Positions 1-12,620 of a DNA stretch of 64,000 nt are shown here, piece by piece. A model generated the notes under the pieces. That model was not told the origin of the DNA. It saw only the letters and a program-made list of their open reading frames with translations, and searched no databases. Origin of the DNA: Adiantum capillus-veneris (lineage: Eukaryota > Streptophyta > Polypodiopsida > Polypodiales > Pteridaceae); the NCBI GenBank assembly GCA_014529385.2, contig CM043944.1, positions 88,314,884 through 88,378,883 on the forward strand, read 5' to 3'. Positions within the stretch are counted from its first letter, which is position 1. Each line of letters begins with the position of its first letter. Position numbers and translations under genes: made by a program.

Positions 1-3000
1 TCTCAAGGTTCACCACTTTTACACTCTATGTCATTTTATTAAGAAGATCTGGGTGTGGTGTTAAGGTCCACCACTTGTCCAACCTTATAAGGCTATATCT
101 TAAAGGGTATTCTTTCTCGCCACTTGGAGTGACCATGATAGGTTATACATGGGGGTTTGGTTCCAAGATCCACCACTTGTCCAAGCTATTATCGCTAGTA
201 GCATGAGTGGTTTGATCTCAAGGTTCATCACTTTTCCATTCTATGTCATTATACTAAGAAGATCTGGGTGTTAAGGTCCACCACTTGTCCAAACCTATAA
301 GGCTATATCTTAAAGGGTATTCTTTCTCACCACTTGGAGTGACCATGATAGGTTATACATGGGGGTTTGGTTCCAAGGTCCACCACTTGTCCAAGCTAAC
401 TCTATTGACACATAGCGAGAAGCAAAGGTCCACCACTTGTCCAAGCTAGGGTCCATTGAAACATGGAGAGAAGGATGCTCCACCATTTGATAGGCTCCAT
501 TGAAACATGAAGAGAAGCAAGCTGCACCATGTATCCAAGATGATAGGCTCCATTAAAATACCTTAAACCCATGATATTTCGTACATGGGGGTTTACTTTC
601 AAGGTCCACCAATTTTCCAACCTATTATCCTTAGTAGCATGAGTGGTTTGGTCTCAAGATTCACCACTTTTCCACTCTATGTCATTATATTAAGAAGATC
701 TGGGTTTTAAGGTCGATCACTTGTCCAACCTATAAGGCTATATCTTAAAAGGTATTCTTTGTCGCCACTTGGAGTGACCATGACATGTTTTACATTGGGG
801 TTTGGTTCCAAGGTCCACCACTTGTCCAAGTTAACTCTATTGAATCATAGAGAGAAGCAAAGGTCCACCACTTGTCCAAGCTAGGGTCCATTGAAACATG
901 GAGAGAAGGATGCTCCACCATTTGTCGAAGCTAACTCTATTGAAACATGGGGGGTTTACGTTCAAGGTCCACCACTTCTCCAAGCTAACTCTATTGAATC
1001 ATAGAGAGAAGCAAAGGTCCACCACTTGTCCAAGCTATGCTCCATTGAAACATGGAGAGAAGGATGCTCCACCCTTTGTCAAAGTTAACTCTATTGAAAC
1101 ATGGGGGGTTTACATTCAAGGTCCACCACTTGTCCAAGCTATTATCACTAGTAGCATGAGTGGTTTTGTCTCAGGATTCACCACTTTTTCACTCTATGTC
1201 ATTATATTAAGAATATTTTGGTGTTAAGGTCCACCACTTGTCCAACCTATAAGGCTATATCTCAAAGTTTGTTGTTTCTCACCACTTGGAGTGACCATGA
1301 TAGGTTTTACACGGGGGTTTGGTTCCAAGGTCCACCACTTGTCCAAGCTAACTCTATTGAATCATAGAGAGAAGCATAGGTCCACCACTTGTCCAAGCTA
1401 GGGTCCATTGAAACATGGAGAGAAGGATGCTCTACCATTTGTCCAAGATAGGCTCCATTGAAACATGACGAGAAGCAAGCTGCACCATGTCTCCGAGATG
1501 CTAGGCTCTATCAAAATACCTTAAACCCACAATATTTCATAGATGAGGGGTTTACATTCAAGTTCCACAACTTGTCCACGCTATTATTGCTAGTAGCATG
1601 AGTGGTTTGGTTTCAAGATTCATCACTTTTTCACTCTATGTCATTATATTAAGAATATTTGGGTGTTAAGGTCCACCACTTGTCCAACCTATAAGGCTAC
1701 ATCTTAAAGGTTATTCTTTCTTACCATTATAGGTTTTACATGGGGGTTTGGTCCCAAGGTCCACCACTTGTCCAAGCTAGGCTCCATTTAAACATGGAGA
1801 GAAGGATTGTCCACCATTTGTCGAAGCTAACTGTATTGAAACATGGGGGGTTTACGTTCAAGGTCCACCACTTGTCCAAGCTATTATCGCTAGTAGCATG
1901 AGTGGTTTTGTCTCAAGATTCACCACTTTTTCACTCTATGTCATTATATTAAGAATATTTGGGTGTTAAGGTCCACACTTGTCCAACCTATAAGGCTATA
2001 TCTTAAAGGTTATTCTTTCTCACTACTTGGAGTGTCCATGATAGGTTCTAAATGGGGGTTTGGTTCCAAGGTCCACCACTTGTCCAAGCTAACTCTATTG
2101 AATCATAGAGAGAAGCTAAGGTCCACCACTTGTCCAAGCTAGGGTCCATTGAAACATGAAGAGAAGGATGCTCCACCATTTTTCGAAGCTAACTCCATTG
2201 GAACATGGGGGGTTTACGTTCAAGGTCCACCACTTGTCCAAGCTATTATCACTAGTAGCATGAGTGGTTTTGTCTCAACATTCACCACTTTCTCACTCTA
2301 TGTCATTATATTAAGAATATCTGGGTGTTAAGGTCCACCATGTGTCCAACCTATAACGCTATATCTTAAAGGTTGTTCTTTGTCACCACTTGCAGTGGCC
2401 ATGATAGCTTTTACATTAGGGTTTGAATCCAAGGTCCACCACTTGTCCAAGATAACTCTATTGAAGGATAGAGAGAAGCAAAGGTCCACCACTTGTCCAA
2501 GCTAGGGTCCATTGAAACATGGAGAGAAGGATGCTCCACCATTTGTCCAAGATAGGCTCCATTGAAAGAAGCAAGCTGCACCATGTCTCCAAGATGCTAT
2601 GCTCCATCGAAATACCTTTAACCCACGATATTTCATACATGGGAGGTTTACATTCAAGGTCCACCACTTGTCCAGCCTATAAGGCTATATCTTAAACTTT
2701 ATTCTTTCTCATTACTTGGAGTTACCATGATAGGTTTTACATGGGGGTTTGGTTCCAAGGTCCACCACTTGTCCAAGCTAACTCTATTGAAACATAGAGA
2801 GAAGCAAAGGTCCACCACTTGTCCAAGCTAGGGTCCATTGAAACATGGAGAGAAGGATGCTCCACCATTTGTCCAAGATAGGCTCCATTGAAACATCACG
2901 AGAAGCAAGCTGTACCATGTCTCTATTATGCTAGGCTCTATCAAAATACCTTAAATGCACGATATTTCATAGATGAGGGGTTTATATTCAGGGTCCACTA

Positions 3001-5900
3001 CTTGTCCAAGCTATTATGGCTAGTAGCATGAGTGGTTTCGTCTCAAGATTCACCACTTTTCCACTCTATGTCATTATATTAAGAATATCTGGGTGTTAAC
3101 GTCCACCACTTGTCCAACCTATAAGGCTACATCTTAAAGGTTATTCTTTATTACCACTTGGAGTGACCATGATAGGTTTTACATGGGGGTTTGGTCCCAA
3201 GGTCCACCACTTGTCCAAGCTAACTCTATTGAAACATAGAGAGAAACAAAGGTCCATCACTTGTCCAAGCTAGGGGCCATTGAAACATGGAGAGAAGGAT
3301 GCTCCACCATTTGTCGAAGATAACTCTATTGAAACATGGGGGGTCTACATTCAAGGTCCGCTACTTGTCCAAGCTATTATCGCTAGTAGAATGAGTGGTT
3401 TTGTCTCAAGATTCACCACTTTTTCACTCTATGTCATTATATTCAGAATATTTGGCTGTTAAGGTCCTCCACTTGTCCAACCTATAAGGCTATATCTTAA
3501 ACGTTATTCTTTCTCACCACTTGGAGTGACCATGATAGGTTTTACATGGGGGTTTGGTTTCAAGGTCCACCACTTGTCCAAGCTAACTCTATTGAACCAT
3601 AGAGAGCAGCAAAGGTCCACCACATGTCCAAGCTAGGGTCCATTGAAACATGGAGAGAAGGATGCTCCCCCATTTGTCCAAGATAGGCTCCATTGAAACA
3701 TGAAGAGTAGCAAGCTACACCATGTCTCCAAGATGCTAGGATCCATTGAAATACCTTAAACCCAAGATATTTTTTACATGTGGGGTTTACTTTCAAGGTC
3801 AACCACTTGTCCAAGCTATTCTCCCTAGTAGCATGAGTGTTTTGGTCTCAAGATTCACCACTTTTCCACTCTATGTCATTATATTAACAAGATCAGGGTG
3901 TTAAGGTCGACCACTTGTCCAACCTATAAGGGTATTCTTTGTCACCACTTGGAATGACCATGATATGTTTTACATGGAGTTTTGGTTACAAGGTCCACCA
4001 CTTATCGAAGCTAACCCTATTCTTCTCATAGAGAGAAGCAAAGGTCCACCACTTGTCAAAGCTAGGCTCCATTGAAACATGGAGAGAAGGATGCTCCACC
4101 ATTTGTCGAAGCTAACTCTATTGAAACATGGAGGGTTTACGTTCAATGTCCGCCACTTGTCCAAGTTATTATCACTAGTAGCATGAGTGGTTTTGTCTCA
4201 AGATTCACCACTTTTTCACTCTATGTCATTATATTAAGAATATTTGGGTGTTAAGGTCCACCACTTGTCCAACCTATAAGGCTATATCTTAAAGGTTCTT
4301 CTTTCTCACCACTTGGAGTGACCATGATAGGTTTTACATCAGGGTTTGGTTCCAAGGTCCACCAGTTGTCCAAGCTAGCTCTATTGACACATAGCGAGAA
4401 GCAAAGGTCCACCACTTTTCCAAGCTAGGGTCCATTGAAACATGGAGAGAAGGATGCTCCACCATTTGTCCAAGATAGGCTCCATTGAAACATGAAGAGA
4501 AGCAAGCTGCACCATGTCTCCAAGATGCTAGGCTCCATCGAAATACCTTAAACCCACGATATTTCATACATGGGGGGTTTACATTCAAGGTCCACCACTT
4601 GTCCAAGCTATTATCGCTAGTAGCATGAGTGGTTTGCTCTCAAGATTCACCACTTTTCCACTCTATGTCATTATATTAAGAATATCTAGGTGTTAAGGTC
4701 GACCACTTGTCCAACTTATAAGGCTATATCTTAAAGGTTATTCTTTCTCACCACTTGCAGTGACCATGATAGGTTTTACATGGGGGTTTGGTTCCAAGGT
4801 CCACCACTTCTCCAAGATAACTCTATTGAAACATAGAGAGAAGCAAAGGTCCACCACTTGTGTAAGCTAGGGTCCATTGAAACATGGAGAGAAGGATGCT
4901 TCACTATTTGTCTAAGATAGGCTCCATTGAAACATGACGAGAAGCAAGCTTTACCATGTCTCCAACATGCTAGGCTCCATCAAAATACCTTAAACGCACG
5001 ATATTTCGTAGATGAGGGGTTTACATTCAGGGTCTACCAGTTTTCCAAGCTATTATGGCTAGTAGCATGAGTGGTTTGGTCTCAAGATTCACCACTTTTC
5101 CACTCTATGTCATTATATTAAGAATATCTGGGTGTTAAGGTCCACCACTTGTCCAACCTATAAGGCTACATCTTAAAGGTTATTCTTTCTTACGACTTGG
5201 AGTGACCATGATAGGTTTTACATGGGGGTTTGGTCCCAAGGTCCAGAACTTGTCCAAGCTAGGCGTCATTGAAACATGGAGAGAAGGATGCTCCACCATT
5301 TGTTGAAGCTAACTCTATTGAAACATGGGGGGTTTACGTTCAAGGTCCACCACTTGTCCAAGCTATTATCACTAGTAGCATGAGTGGTTTTGTCTCAACA
5401 TTCATCACTTTTTCACTCTATGTCATTATATTAAGAATATCTGGGTGTTAAGGTCCACCACTTGTCCAACCTATAAGGCTATATCAAGGTTGTTCTTTCT
5501 CACCACTTGGAGTGACCATGATAGGTTTTACATTTGGTTTTGGTTCCAAGGTCCACCGCTTGTCCAAGCTAACTCTATTGAAACATAGAGAGAAGCAAAG
5601 GTCCACCACTTGTCCACAAGCTAGGGTCCATTGAAACATGGAGAGAAGGATGCTCCACCACTTGTCCAACTTATCAGGCTATATCTTAAATGATATTTTT
5701 TCTCACCACTTGGAATGTGCATGATATGTTTTACATTGTGTTTGGTTTCAAGGTCCATCACTTGTCCAAGCTAGATCTATTACATATATATTATACATAC
5801 AATATTCAACTAGATTCCCTACCTATCATGTTTAGTAGCATGGATGCTCAGGCTTTAAGGTCCACCACTTGTCCAACCTATACTCTCTTATGTAAGGGAG
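1..5900. repeat. Satellite array 1, mosaic units of about 300-520 bp
   Basis: Tandem array running off the left edge. The landmark TAGTAGCATGAGTGG recurs near 196, 632, 1150, 1592, 1889, 2254, 3022, 3383, 3826, 4176, 4617, 5054 and 5373, giving spacings of about 300-520 bp (one of 768, probably a unit with a lost landmark). Full units of about 440 bp have several modules, most opening with the box AAGGTCCACCACTTGTCCAA. Shorter units lack part of the module around GCTCCATTGAAACATG. Several modules look like diverged copies of one monomer of about 50 bp (box, then ATTGAAACATGGAGAGAAG), so the array is a repeat of repeats. The last units, after about 5,690, are diverged. Open frames of about 60 codons recur here only because the repeat lacks stops in some frames. 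Confidence 0.95.
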
Positions 5901-6160
5901 ATCTCCCTATAAATTCAAAACCTTCCCGCCTAAATTTAAAATTCGAAATCTTATCGCCTAAATTTAAAATATCCCTCCCAAATTTTAAATATCCCGCCTA
6001 AATTTTAAAATATCCCGCCCAAATTTTAAAATTCAAACTTTTTTATAAAATTTAAATTTTACCACTTAAATTTAAAATATTTCACGCGAAATTGATTTTA
6101 AATTCAAGTTTACCACAAAAAGATATCATTATCCCACCTAAATTCAAATATGCAAACCTC
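5901..6160. repeat. AT-rich degenerate short tandem repeat
   Basis: A motif of about 20-25 bp, of the form CCCGCCTAAATTTTAAAAT, recurs imperfectly about ten times, mixing CCCGCC clusters with TTTAAA tracts. It lies directly beyond the last diverged unit of satellite array 1. No coding signal. Confidence 0.7.
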
Positions 6161-6811
6161 AAATCATTATATTGTACATAAATTCAAACAAATTCAAATT
6201 AACATGCCTAAACTGATATTAGTTTGCATAGATATGAATTTATCACACCTAAATTATGTCACCATGTTAGAGAGAGTGGTTAGAGTATTTGAACAAGGTC
6301 CACCACTTGTCCAACCTAGATACCAAGAAGGATTGAGTGTACAAGGTATTGTTTGGAGGTCCTTATAGTCCACTGGTCTCAAGGTCCACCACTTGTGGTA
6401 AGGGTCACCAAAAAGTGTATATATTCATCCAAAGAAATACATGTATTTTTGGTCTACATGTCCTAGTTTCAACCATTTATGTCCATTAGGTGTATCACTA
6501 AACAACACTACTTTTGTTGAGAAATAGAAGTTACAATCATATCTACAAATGGATTAGAGGAAAATCAGCTCAGCATACATCCAGAACTCGCTACAAGAAT
6601 TGACTTTAACAGATCACGCAAGTAAGTCTTCCATTCAAGTTTACTAGTATTACAATGTGTTAGTTATTTGTGATATTTATGTGTGTATATATACTATGTG
6701 TGCATATCGTAATTAAGTGTAATTGTGTATCTGCATTATGTATGAGTATTACAATGAAATAACACAAATATACATACATACACATAGATAACACAGACGC
6801 ACACATACATG
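6161..6811. other. Intergenic DNA with two stray satellite boxes
   Basis: Two isolated copies of the satellite box (GGTCCACCACTTG) lie near 6,297 and 6,382, outside either array. The remainder is AT-rich with a TATATA/TGTG-rich stretch near 6,670-6,790. I see no gene. Confidence 0.6.
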
Positions 6812-7150
6812 AGCATGTATTTTCAAGAGAGAGATAGCAAGATACAGAGATAGATAGATAGAGAGAGAGAGAAATACCTGTTTTCTAGAGAGAGGAGAGA
6901 GAGAAAGATAACAGATTTCACTGTGTTTATGTATGTGGAAGAGAGGAAGACGATGTATGGGAATATGTGCACGTTTTTTCAAGAGAGAGACAACAAGATA
7001 ACAGATTTCACTGTGGTTATGTATGTGGAAGAGAGGAAGACGATGTGTGGGAATATATGCATGTATTTTCAAGAGAGAGACAGCAAGATAACAGATTTCA
7101 CTGTGGTTATGTATGTGGAAGAGAGGAAGACGATGTGTGGGAATATGTGT
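6812..7150. repeat. 90-bp minisatellite, about three copies
   Basis: A 90-bp unit beginning AAGATAACAGATTTCACTG is repeated at about 6,905, 6,995 and 7,085, with a decayed partial copy upstream near 6,812. Each unit includes GAGAGAGACA and GTATGTGGAAGAGAGGAAG. Because 90 is divisible by three, the repeat stays open in more than one frame and gives an apparent 30-residue repeat protein. It is flanked by GATA/GAGA simple sequence at about 6,846-6,905. Confidence 0.85.
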
Positions 7151-7740
7151 ATGTGTGCGGGAATCCTTTTAAACTATGTATCTCTGTCTTTTGATGAGAG
7201 AGTGTGTGTGCAAGAAAGAGTTACAGAGAACCATCTTCTGTATATGGAGAAAGACACAGAGTGAGAGAGAGAGAAATACCTGTTTTTTCTCTATTCGTGA
7301 GGTGTGCAATGTCTCCTGAGAAGAAGCTATGCCCGATCCTGCCCTTCTGGAAAGTGTTGCGTACGATGCTGTTTCTTTATCTTATGCGGGAACTGTCAAT
7401 CCTGTGCGCTCCACCTGTGCGTTGTGTACGATGCCTGGTTTGCTCCTCTATGCACGTGTATACTCCAACTGTGTGCGATCCGTGTTGCGCTTTCTATGTG
7501 TTTGCTGCTCGCCTGCTTTCTCTGTGTGCATTCCTCATGCGCTCTCTCTATGCCTAATCTTGATAGGGTTTATTAGAATGCCACGTATGCTACAAGTCCA
7601 TGTTTTATCATAGGATTAAAAAAGACAAAAGCAGTATAAAACATTAACCAATTCACAAGGCCAAAATTAAAGAAATCATGGTTAAAAATATGCAAAACAT
7701 GTGTAACTCTATACTAGGAATTCACTTTTTTTAAAAAAAA
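7151..7740. other. Unassigned intergenic sequence
   Basis: About 7,290-7,560 is relatively GC-rich, with many TGTGCG/TGCGCT words that give overlapping Cys-rich frames in all three plus-strand frames. Three simultaneously open frames argue for composition, not coding. The rest is AT-rich with a short poly-A near 7,732. Confidence 0.5.
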
Positions 7741-7935
7741 AATGTATGGGCGTTGCCCCTCGACCCCGCCCGGAACAATATCCCAAAATCAGCCTCCCAA
7801 GCCCCGCCATCGAGAGCGCTATATTCCACATCCCCATCAAGAGCGCTACCCCCAAACCTCACGTGGAAGCGCTGCCTCATCAGATGCACCCCATTGTGGA
7901 ATTGCCCTAAGACCCCGCATCTAGAGTGCTAAATG
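7741..7935. repeat. GC-rich island with repeated GAGCGCT-type words
   Basis: A sharply bounded block rich in CCCC starts right after a T/A homopolymer run. The words GAGAGCGCT, AAGAGCGCT, GAAGCGCT and AGAGTGCT recur at intervals of about 25-50 bp. Base composition is unlike both flanks. The 60-codon plus-strand frame through it has no recognisable protein. It may be the end of a mobile element, but no terminal repeats were identified. Confidence 0.45.
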
Positions 7936-8430
7936 GGAACATTATTCATTAGTGAAATTTTGACATAAAATATATTTAGCATATACTTAAATATAATACA
8001 AATATTAACATATTAACTATACTACTAATTTACTATAGCAGTTCTAGATTATGTCCCATACTATATTTAAGGTGCCAAAGGTTTGGCCTTATGGTCCTAG
8101 ATTTAGCCAAGTGGTCAACACATATAGGACCAAGTGCACACTGTGCCACAAAACTTGTCCACCACTTCACTTGCCAAAGTTTAGGCCACATGGTTAATCC
8201 TAAGTTTCCAATGTTCTTATTATGTCATAAGAGACAACACTTCTTTTTTGTCACCTTTTGCCTCGTGGAAAACCTAGGCTTGTTTTCACATACTCAGGCA
8301 CTTCAAGCCATAATAAATTTTCATTACTCTTCGGCAACCCTTTTGTTCAAGTATTTGAAAAAACGTTGTTTAAGGCCAGCCTAAACCATTTTCATTTAGG
8401 GCTGTCTAAAACTAGCTTTTTGGCAATTTG
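7936..8430. other. Transition DNA between the two satellites
   Basis: AT-rich to about 8,060, then sequence with scattered satellite-like words in both orientations (CTTGTCCACCACTT near 8,154; GGACCAAGTG). It could be very old, scrambled satellite. No gene seen. Confidence 0.45.
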
Positions 8431-10060
8431 AGAAGAAAATGGTCAAAGTTTTATACTTAGTTTTAACCACTTGACCAATTCAAATATTGGAAAGCAAGGT
8501 TTTGTAATACTTTTCTTTGGACATCACACAATAAAACTAGGTCCCTCACTTGTCCACGCTATGCTCTAATACAATAAAGGGCTTTTGGTTTCAAGATGCA
8601 CCACTTTCCCAACCTTGACTCCATTAAAGAAGCTAGCTCTACTTAGACATTTAATAGCAAGGTCCTGTAGCAGTTCACATTGAACATTTTCCATGACAGC
8701 TAGGTCCACCACTTATCTAAGCTATGCTCTAATAGAGTAAGGGGGTTTTGGTTTCAAGATCCACCACTTGTCCAAACTTGATTTGGGAAGCAAGGTCCTA
8801 TAATAGTTTGCTTTGGACATTCACCATTACAACTAAGTCCACTACTTATCCAAGCTATGTTCTAATACACTAAGGAGGTTTTGATTTCAAGGAGAACCAC
8901 TTGTACGACTTTGTTTTCGGAAGTAAGGTCTTTACATAGTTCACCTTGGACCTTGGAAATTGGATACTACAACTAAGCCCACCACTTGTCCAAGGTATCC
9001 TCTATATATAGCCAAAGGGTTTGGGTTTCAAGATTCACCACTTTTCCAACCTTTCTTCCATTAAAGAAAGGAGGGGCATTATAACTAGGTCCACCACTTG
9101 TCAAAGATATGCTCTGATATAGAAAGGGTGTTTTCGTTTCAAGTTCCACCAAGTGTTCAACCTTGCAAGACTCAAGGGATACTTGGACATTGGAAAGCAT
9201 AGTCCTATAGTAGTTGATAGGTGGCAGTGGGTATTACAACTAGGTCCAACCTATGCTCTCATATAGCAAAGAGGCTTTGGTTTCAAGGTCCACCACTTGT
9301 CCAACATTGCTTCCATTAAAGAAATGAGGGGCTACGTAAACATTGGCAAGCAAGGTAGCAAGGTCCTAAGGTATTTCACCTTGGATATTGGGCACTATAG
9401 CTAGGTCCACCACTTGTCCAAGCTATGCTCTGATATAGAAAGGGGATTTTTGTTTCAAGGTCCACCACGTGTTCAACCTTGCAAGACTCAAGGGATACTT
9501 GGACATTGGAAAGCGTAGTCCTATAGTAGATGATAGGTGGCAGTGCGTATTACAACTAGGTCAAACCTATGCTCGAATATAGCAAAGACGCTTTGGTTTC
9601 AAAATCCACATCTTGTCCAACCTTCCTTTCATTAAAGAAATGAGGGGCTATGTAAACATTGGCAAGCAAGGTAGCAAGTTCCTAAGGTATTTCTCCTTGG
9701 ATATTGGGCATTATAACTAGGTCCACCACTTGTCCAAGCTATGCTTTGATATACAACAAAGATTTTCGTTTCAAGGTCCACCACGTGGTCAACCTTGCAG
9801 GGCTCAAGGGATACTTGGACATTGGAAAGCATAGTCCTATAGTAGTTGATAGGTGGCAGTGCGTATTAAAACTAGGTCCAACCTATGCTCTAATATAGCG
9901 AAGACGCTTTGGTTTGAAGGTCCACCACTTGTCTAACCTTGCTTCCATTAAAGAAATGAGGGGCTACGTAAACATTGGCAAGCAAGGTAGCAAGGTCCTA
10001 AGGTATTTCACCTTGGATATTGGGCATTATAACTAGGTCCACCACTAGTCCAAGCTATGC
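8431..10060. repeat. Duplicated segment, left copy (partner at 16,602)
   Basis: Sequence beginning GAGAAGAAAATGGTCAAAG, including the diverged array edge and several variant dimers, recurs at 16,602-18,230 with a constant offset of about 8,171 bp. Offsets measured at GGTCAAACC (9,558 to 17,730) and CCACTAGTCC (10,041 to 18,212) agree. Beyond about 10,060 the register continues but shared rare variants fade. Confidence 0.88.
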
Positions 10061-12620
10061 TGTGATATAGAAAGAAGATTTTCGTTTCAAGGTCCACCAC
10101 GTGTTCAACCTTGAAAGACTGAACGGATACTTGGACATTGGAAAGCATAGTCCTATAGTAGTTCATACATGGCAGTGGGTATTACAACTAGGTCCAACCT
10201 ATGCTCTAATATAGCAAAGAGGCTTTGGTTTCAAGGTCCACTACTTGTCCAACCTTGCTTCCATTAAAGAAATGAGGGGCTACATAAACAATGGAAAGCA
10301 AGGTAGCAAGGTCCTAAGGTATTTCACCTTGGATATTGGGAATTATAACTAGGTCCACCACTTGTGACGGCTATGCTCTGATATAGAAAGGGGATTTTTG
10401 TTTCAAGGTCCACCACGTTTTCAACCTTGAAAGACTCAAGGGATACTTGGACATTGGAAAGCATAGTCCTATAGTAGTTGATACCTGGCAGTGGGTATTA
10501 CAACTAGGTCCAACCTATGCTCTAATATAGCAAAGAGGCTTTGGTTTCAAGGTCCACCACTTGTCCAACCTTGATTCCATTAAAGAAATGAGGGTCTACA
10601 TAAACATTGGCAAGCAAGGTATCAAGGTCCTAAGGAATTTCACCTTGGATATTGGGCATTATAACTAGGTCCACCACTTGTCCAAGCTATGCTCCGATAT
10701 AGAAAGGGGATTTTCGTTTCAAGGTCCACCATGTGTTCAACCTTGCAAGACTCAAGGGATACTTGGACATTGGAAAGCATAGTCCTATAGTAGTTGATAG
10801 GTGGTTGTGGGTATTACAACTAGGTCCTACCTATGCTCTAATATAGCAAAGAGGATTTGGTTTCAAGGTCCACCACTTTTCGAACCTTGCTTCCATTAAA
10901 GAAATGAGGGGCTACGTAAACATTGGCAAGTAAGGTAGGAAGGTCCTAAGGTATTTCACCTTGGATATTGGGAATTATATCTAGGTCCCCTGCTTGTCCA
11001 AGCTATGCTCTGATATAGAAAGGGGATTTTCATTTCAAGGTCCACCACGTGTTCAACCTTGCAAGACTCAAGGGATACTTGGACATTGGAAAGCGTAGTC
11101 CTATAGTAGATGATAGGTGGCAGTGCGTATTACAACTAGGTCAAACCTATGCTCGAATATAGCAAAGACGCTTTGGTTTCAAAATCCACATCTTGTCCAA
11201 CCTTGCTTTCATTAAAGAAATGAGGGGCTATGTAAACATTGGCAAGCAAGGTAGCAAGGTCCTAAGGTATTTCTCCTTTGATATTGGGCATTATAACTAG
11301 GTCCACCACTTGTCCAAGCTATGCTCTGATATAGAACAAAGATTTTCGTTTCAAGGTCCACCACGTGGTCAACCTTGCAAGGCTCAATGGATACTTGGAC
11401 ATTGGAAAGCATAGTCCTATAGTAGTTGATAGGTGGCAGTGCGTATTACAACTAGGTCCAACCTATGCTGTAATATAGCGAAGACGCTTTGGTTTCAAGG
11501 TCCACCACTTGTCTAACCTTGCTTCCATTTAAGAAATGAGGGGCTACGTAAACATTGGCAAGCAAGGTAGCAAGGTCGTAAGGTATTTCACCTTCGATAT
11601 TGGGCATTATAACTAGGTCCACCACTAGTCCAAGCTATGCTCTGATATAGACAGAAGATTTTCGTTTCAAGGTACACCACGTGTTCAACCTTGAAAGACT
11701 GAAGGGATACTTGGACATTGGAAGGCATAGTCTTATAGTAGTTGATGCATGGCAGTGGGTATTACAACTAGGTCCAACCTATGCTCTAATATAGCAAATA
11801 GGCTTTGGTTTCAAGGTCCACCACTTGTCCAACCTTGCTTCCATTAAAGAAATGAGGGGCTACATAAACAATGGAAAGCAAGGTAGCAAGGTCCTAAGGT
11901 ATTTCACCTTGGATATTGGGAATTATAACTAGGTCCACCACTTGTGACGGCTATGCTCTGATATAGAAAGGGGATTTTCGTTTCAAGGTCCACCACGTTT
12001 TCAACCTTGAAAGACTCAAGGGATACTTGGACATTGGAAAGCATAGTCCTATAGTAGTTGATACCTGGCAGTGGGTATGACAACTAGGTCCAACCTATGC
12101 TCTAATATAGCAAAGAGGCTTTGGTTTCAAAGTCCACCACTTGTCCAACCTTGATTCCATTAAAGAAATGAGGGTCTACATAAACATTGGCAAGCAAGGT
12201 ATCAAGGTACTAAGGAATTTCACCTTGGATATTGGGCATTATAACTACGTCCACCACTTGTCCAAGCTATGCTCCGATATTGAAAGGGGATTTTCATTTC
12301 AAGGTCCACCATGTGTTCAACCTTGCAAGACTCAAGGGATACTTGGACATTGGAAAGCATAGTCCTATAGTAGTTGATAGGTGGTTGTCGGTATTACAAC
12401 TAGGTCCTACCTATGCTCTAATATAGCAAAGAGGATTTGGTTTCAAGGTCCACCACTTTTCGAACCTTGCTTCCATTAAAGAAATGAGGGGCTACGTAAA
12501 CATTGGCAAGTAAGGTAGCAAGGTCCTAAGGTATTTCACCTTGGATATTGGAAATTATATCTAGGTCCTCTGCTTGTCCAAGCTATGATCTGATATAGAA
12601 AGGGGATTTTCATTTCATGG
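9461..12620. repeat. Higher-order repeat, two copies of 1,580 bp (5 x 316)
   Basis: Rare variants recur exactly 1,580-1,581 bp apart: the GTGACGG variant (10,363 and 11,944), GATACCTGGCAG (about 10,480 and 12,060), GGTGGTTGT (about 10,801 and 12,381), TATCTAGGTCC (about 10,979 and 12,559) and GGTCAAACCTATGCTCGAA (about 9,558 and 11,138). Five successive dimers therefore amplified as a block. A partial third copy starts near 17,632, where the GGTCAAACC variant reappears at about 17,730. Confidence 0.9.

Noticed and set aside
898-5451. Recurring 60-aa frames such as those with GVYVQGPPLVQA and SSMSGFVS
   Set aside because: They repeat with the satellite unit, carry indels between copies and start at arbitrary points in the repeat; openness reflects lack of stops in the repeat, not protein selection.
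7204-7613. Cys-rich small proteins in three overlapping frames
   Set aside because: All three plus-strand frames are open at once over TGTGCG-rich DNA; composition explains the Cys content and no signal peptide or spacing pattern is shared.
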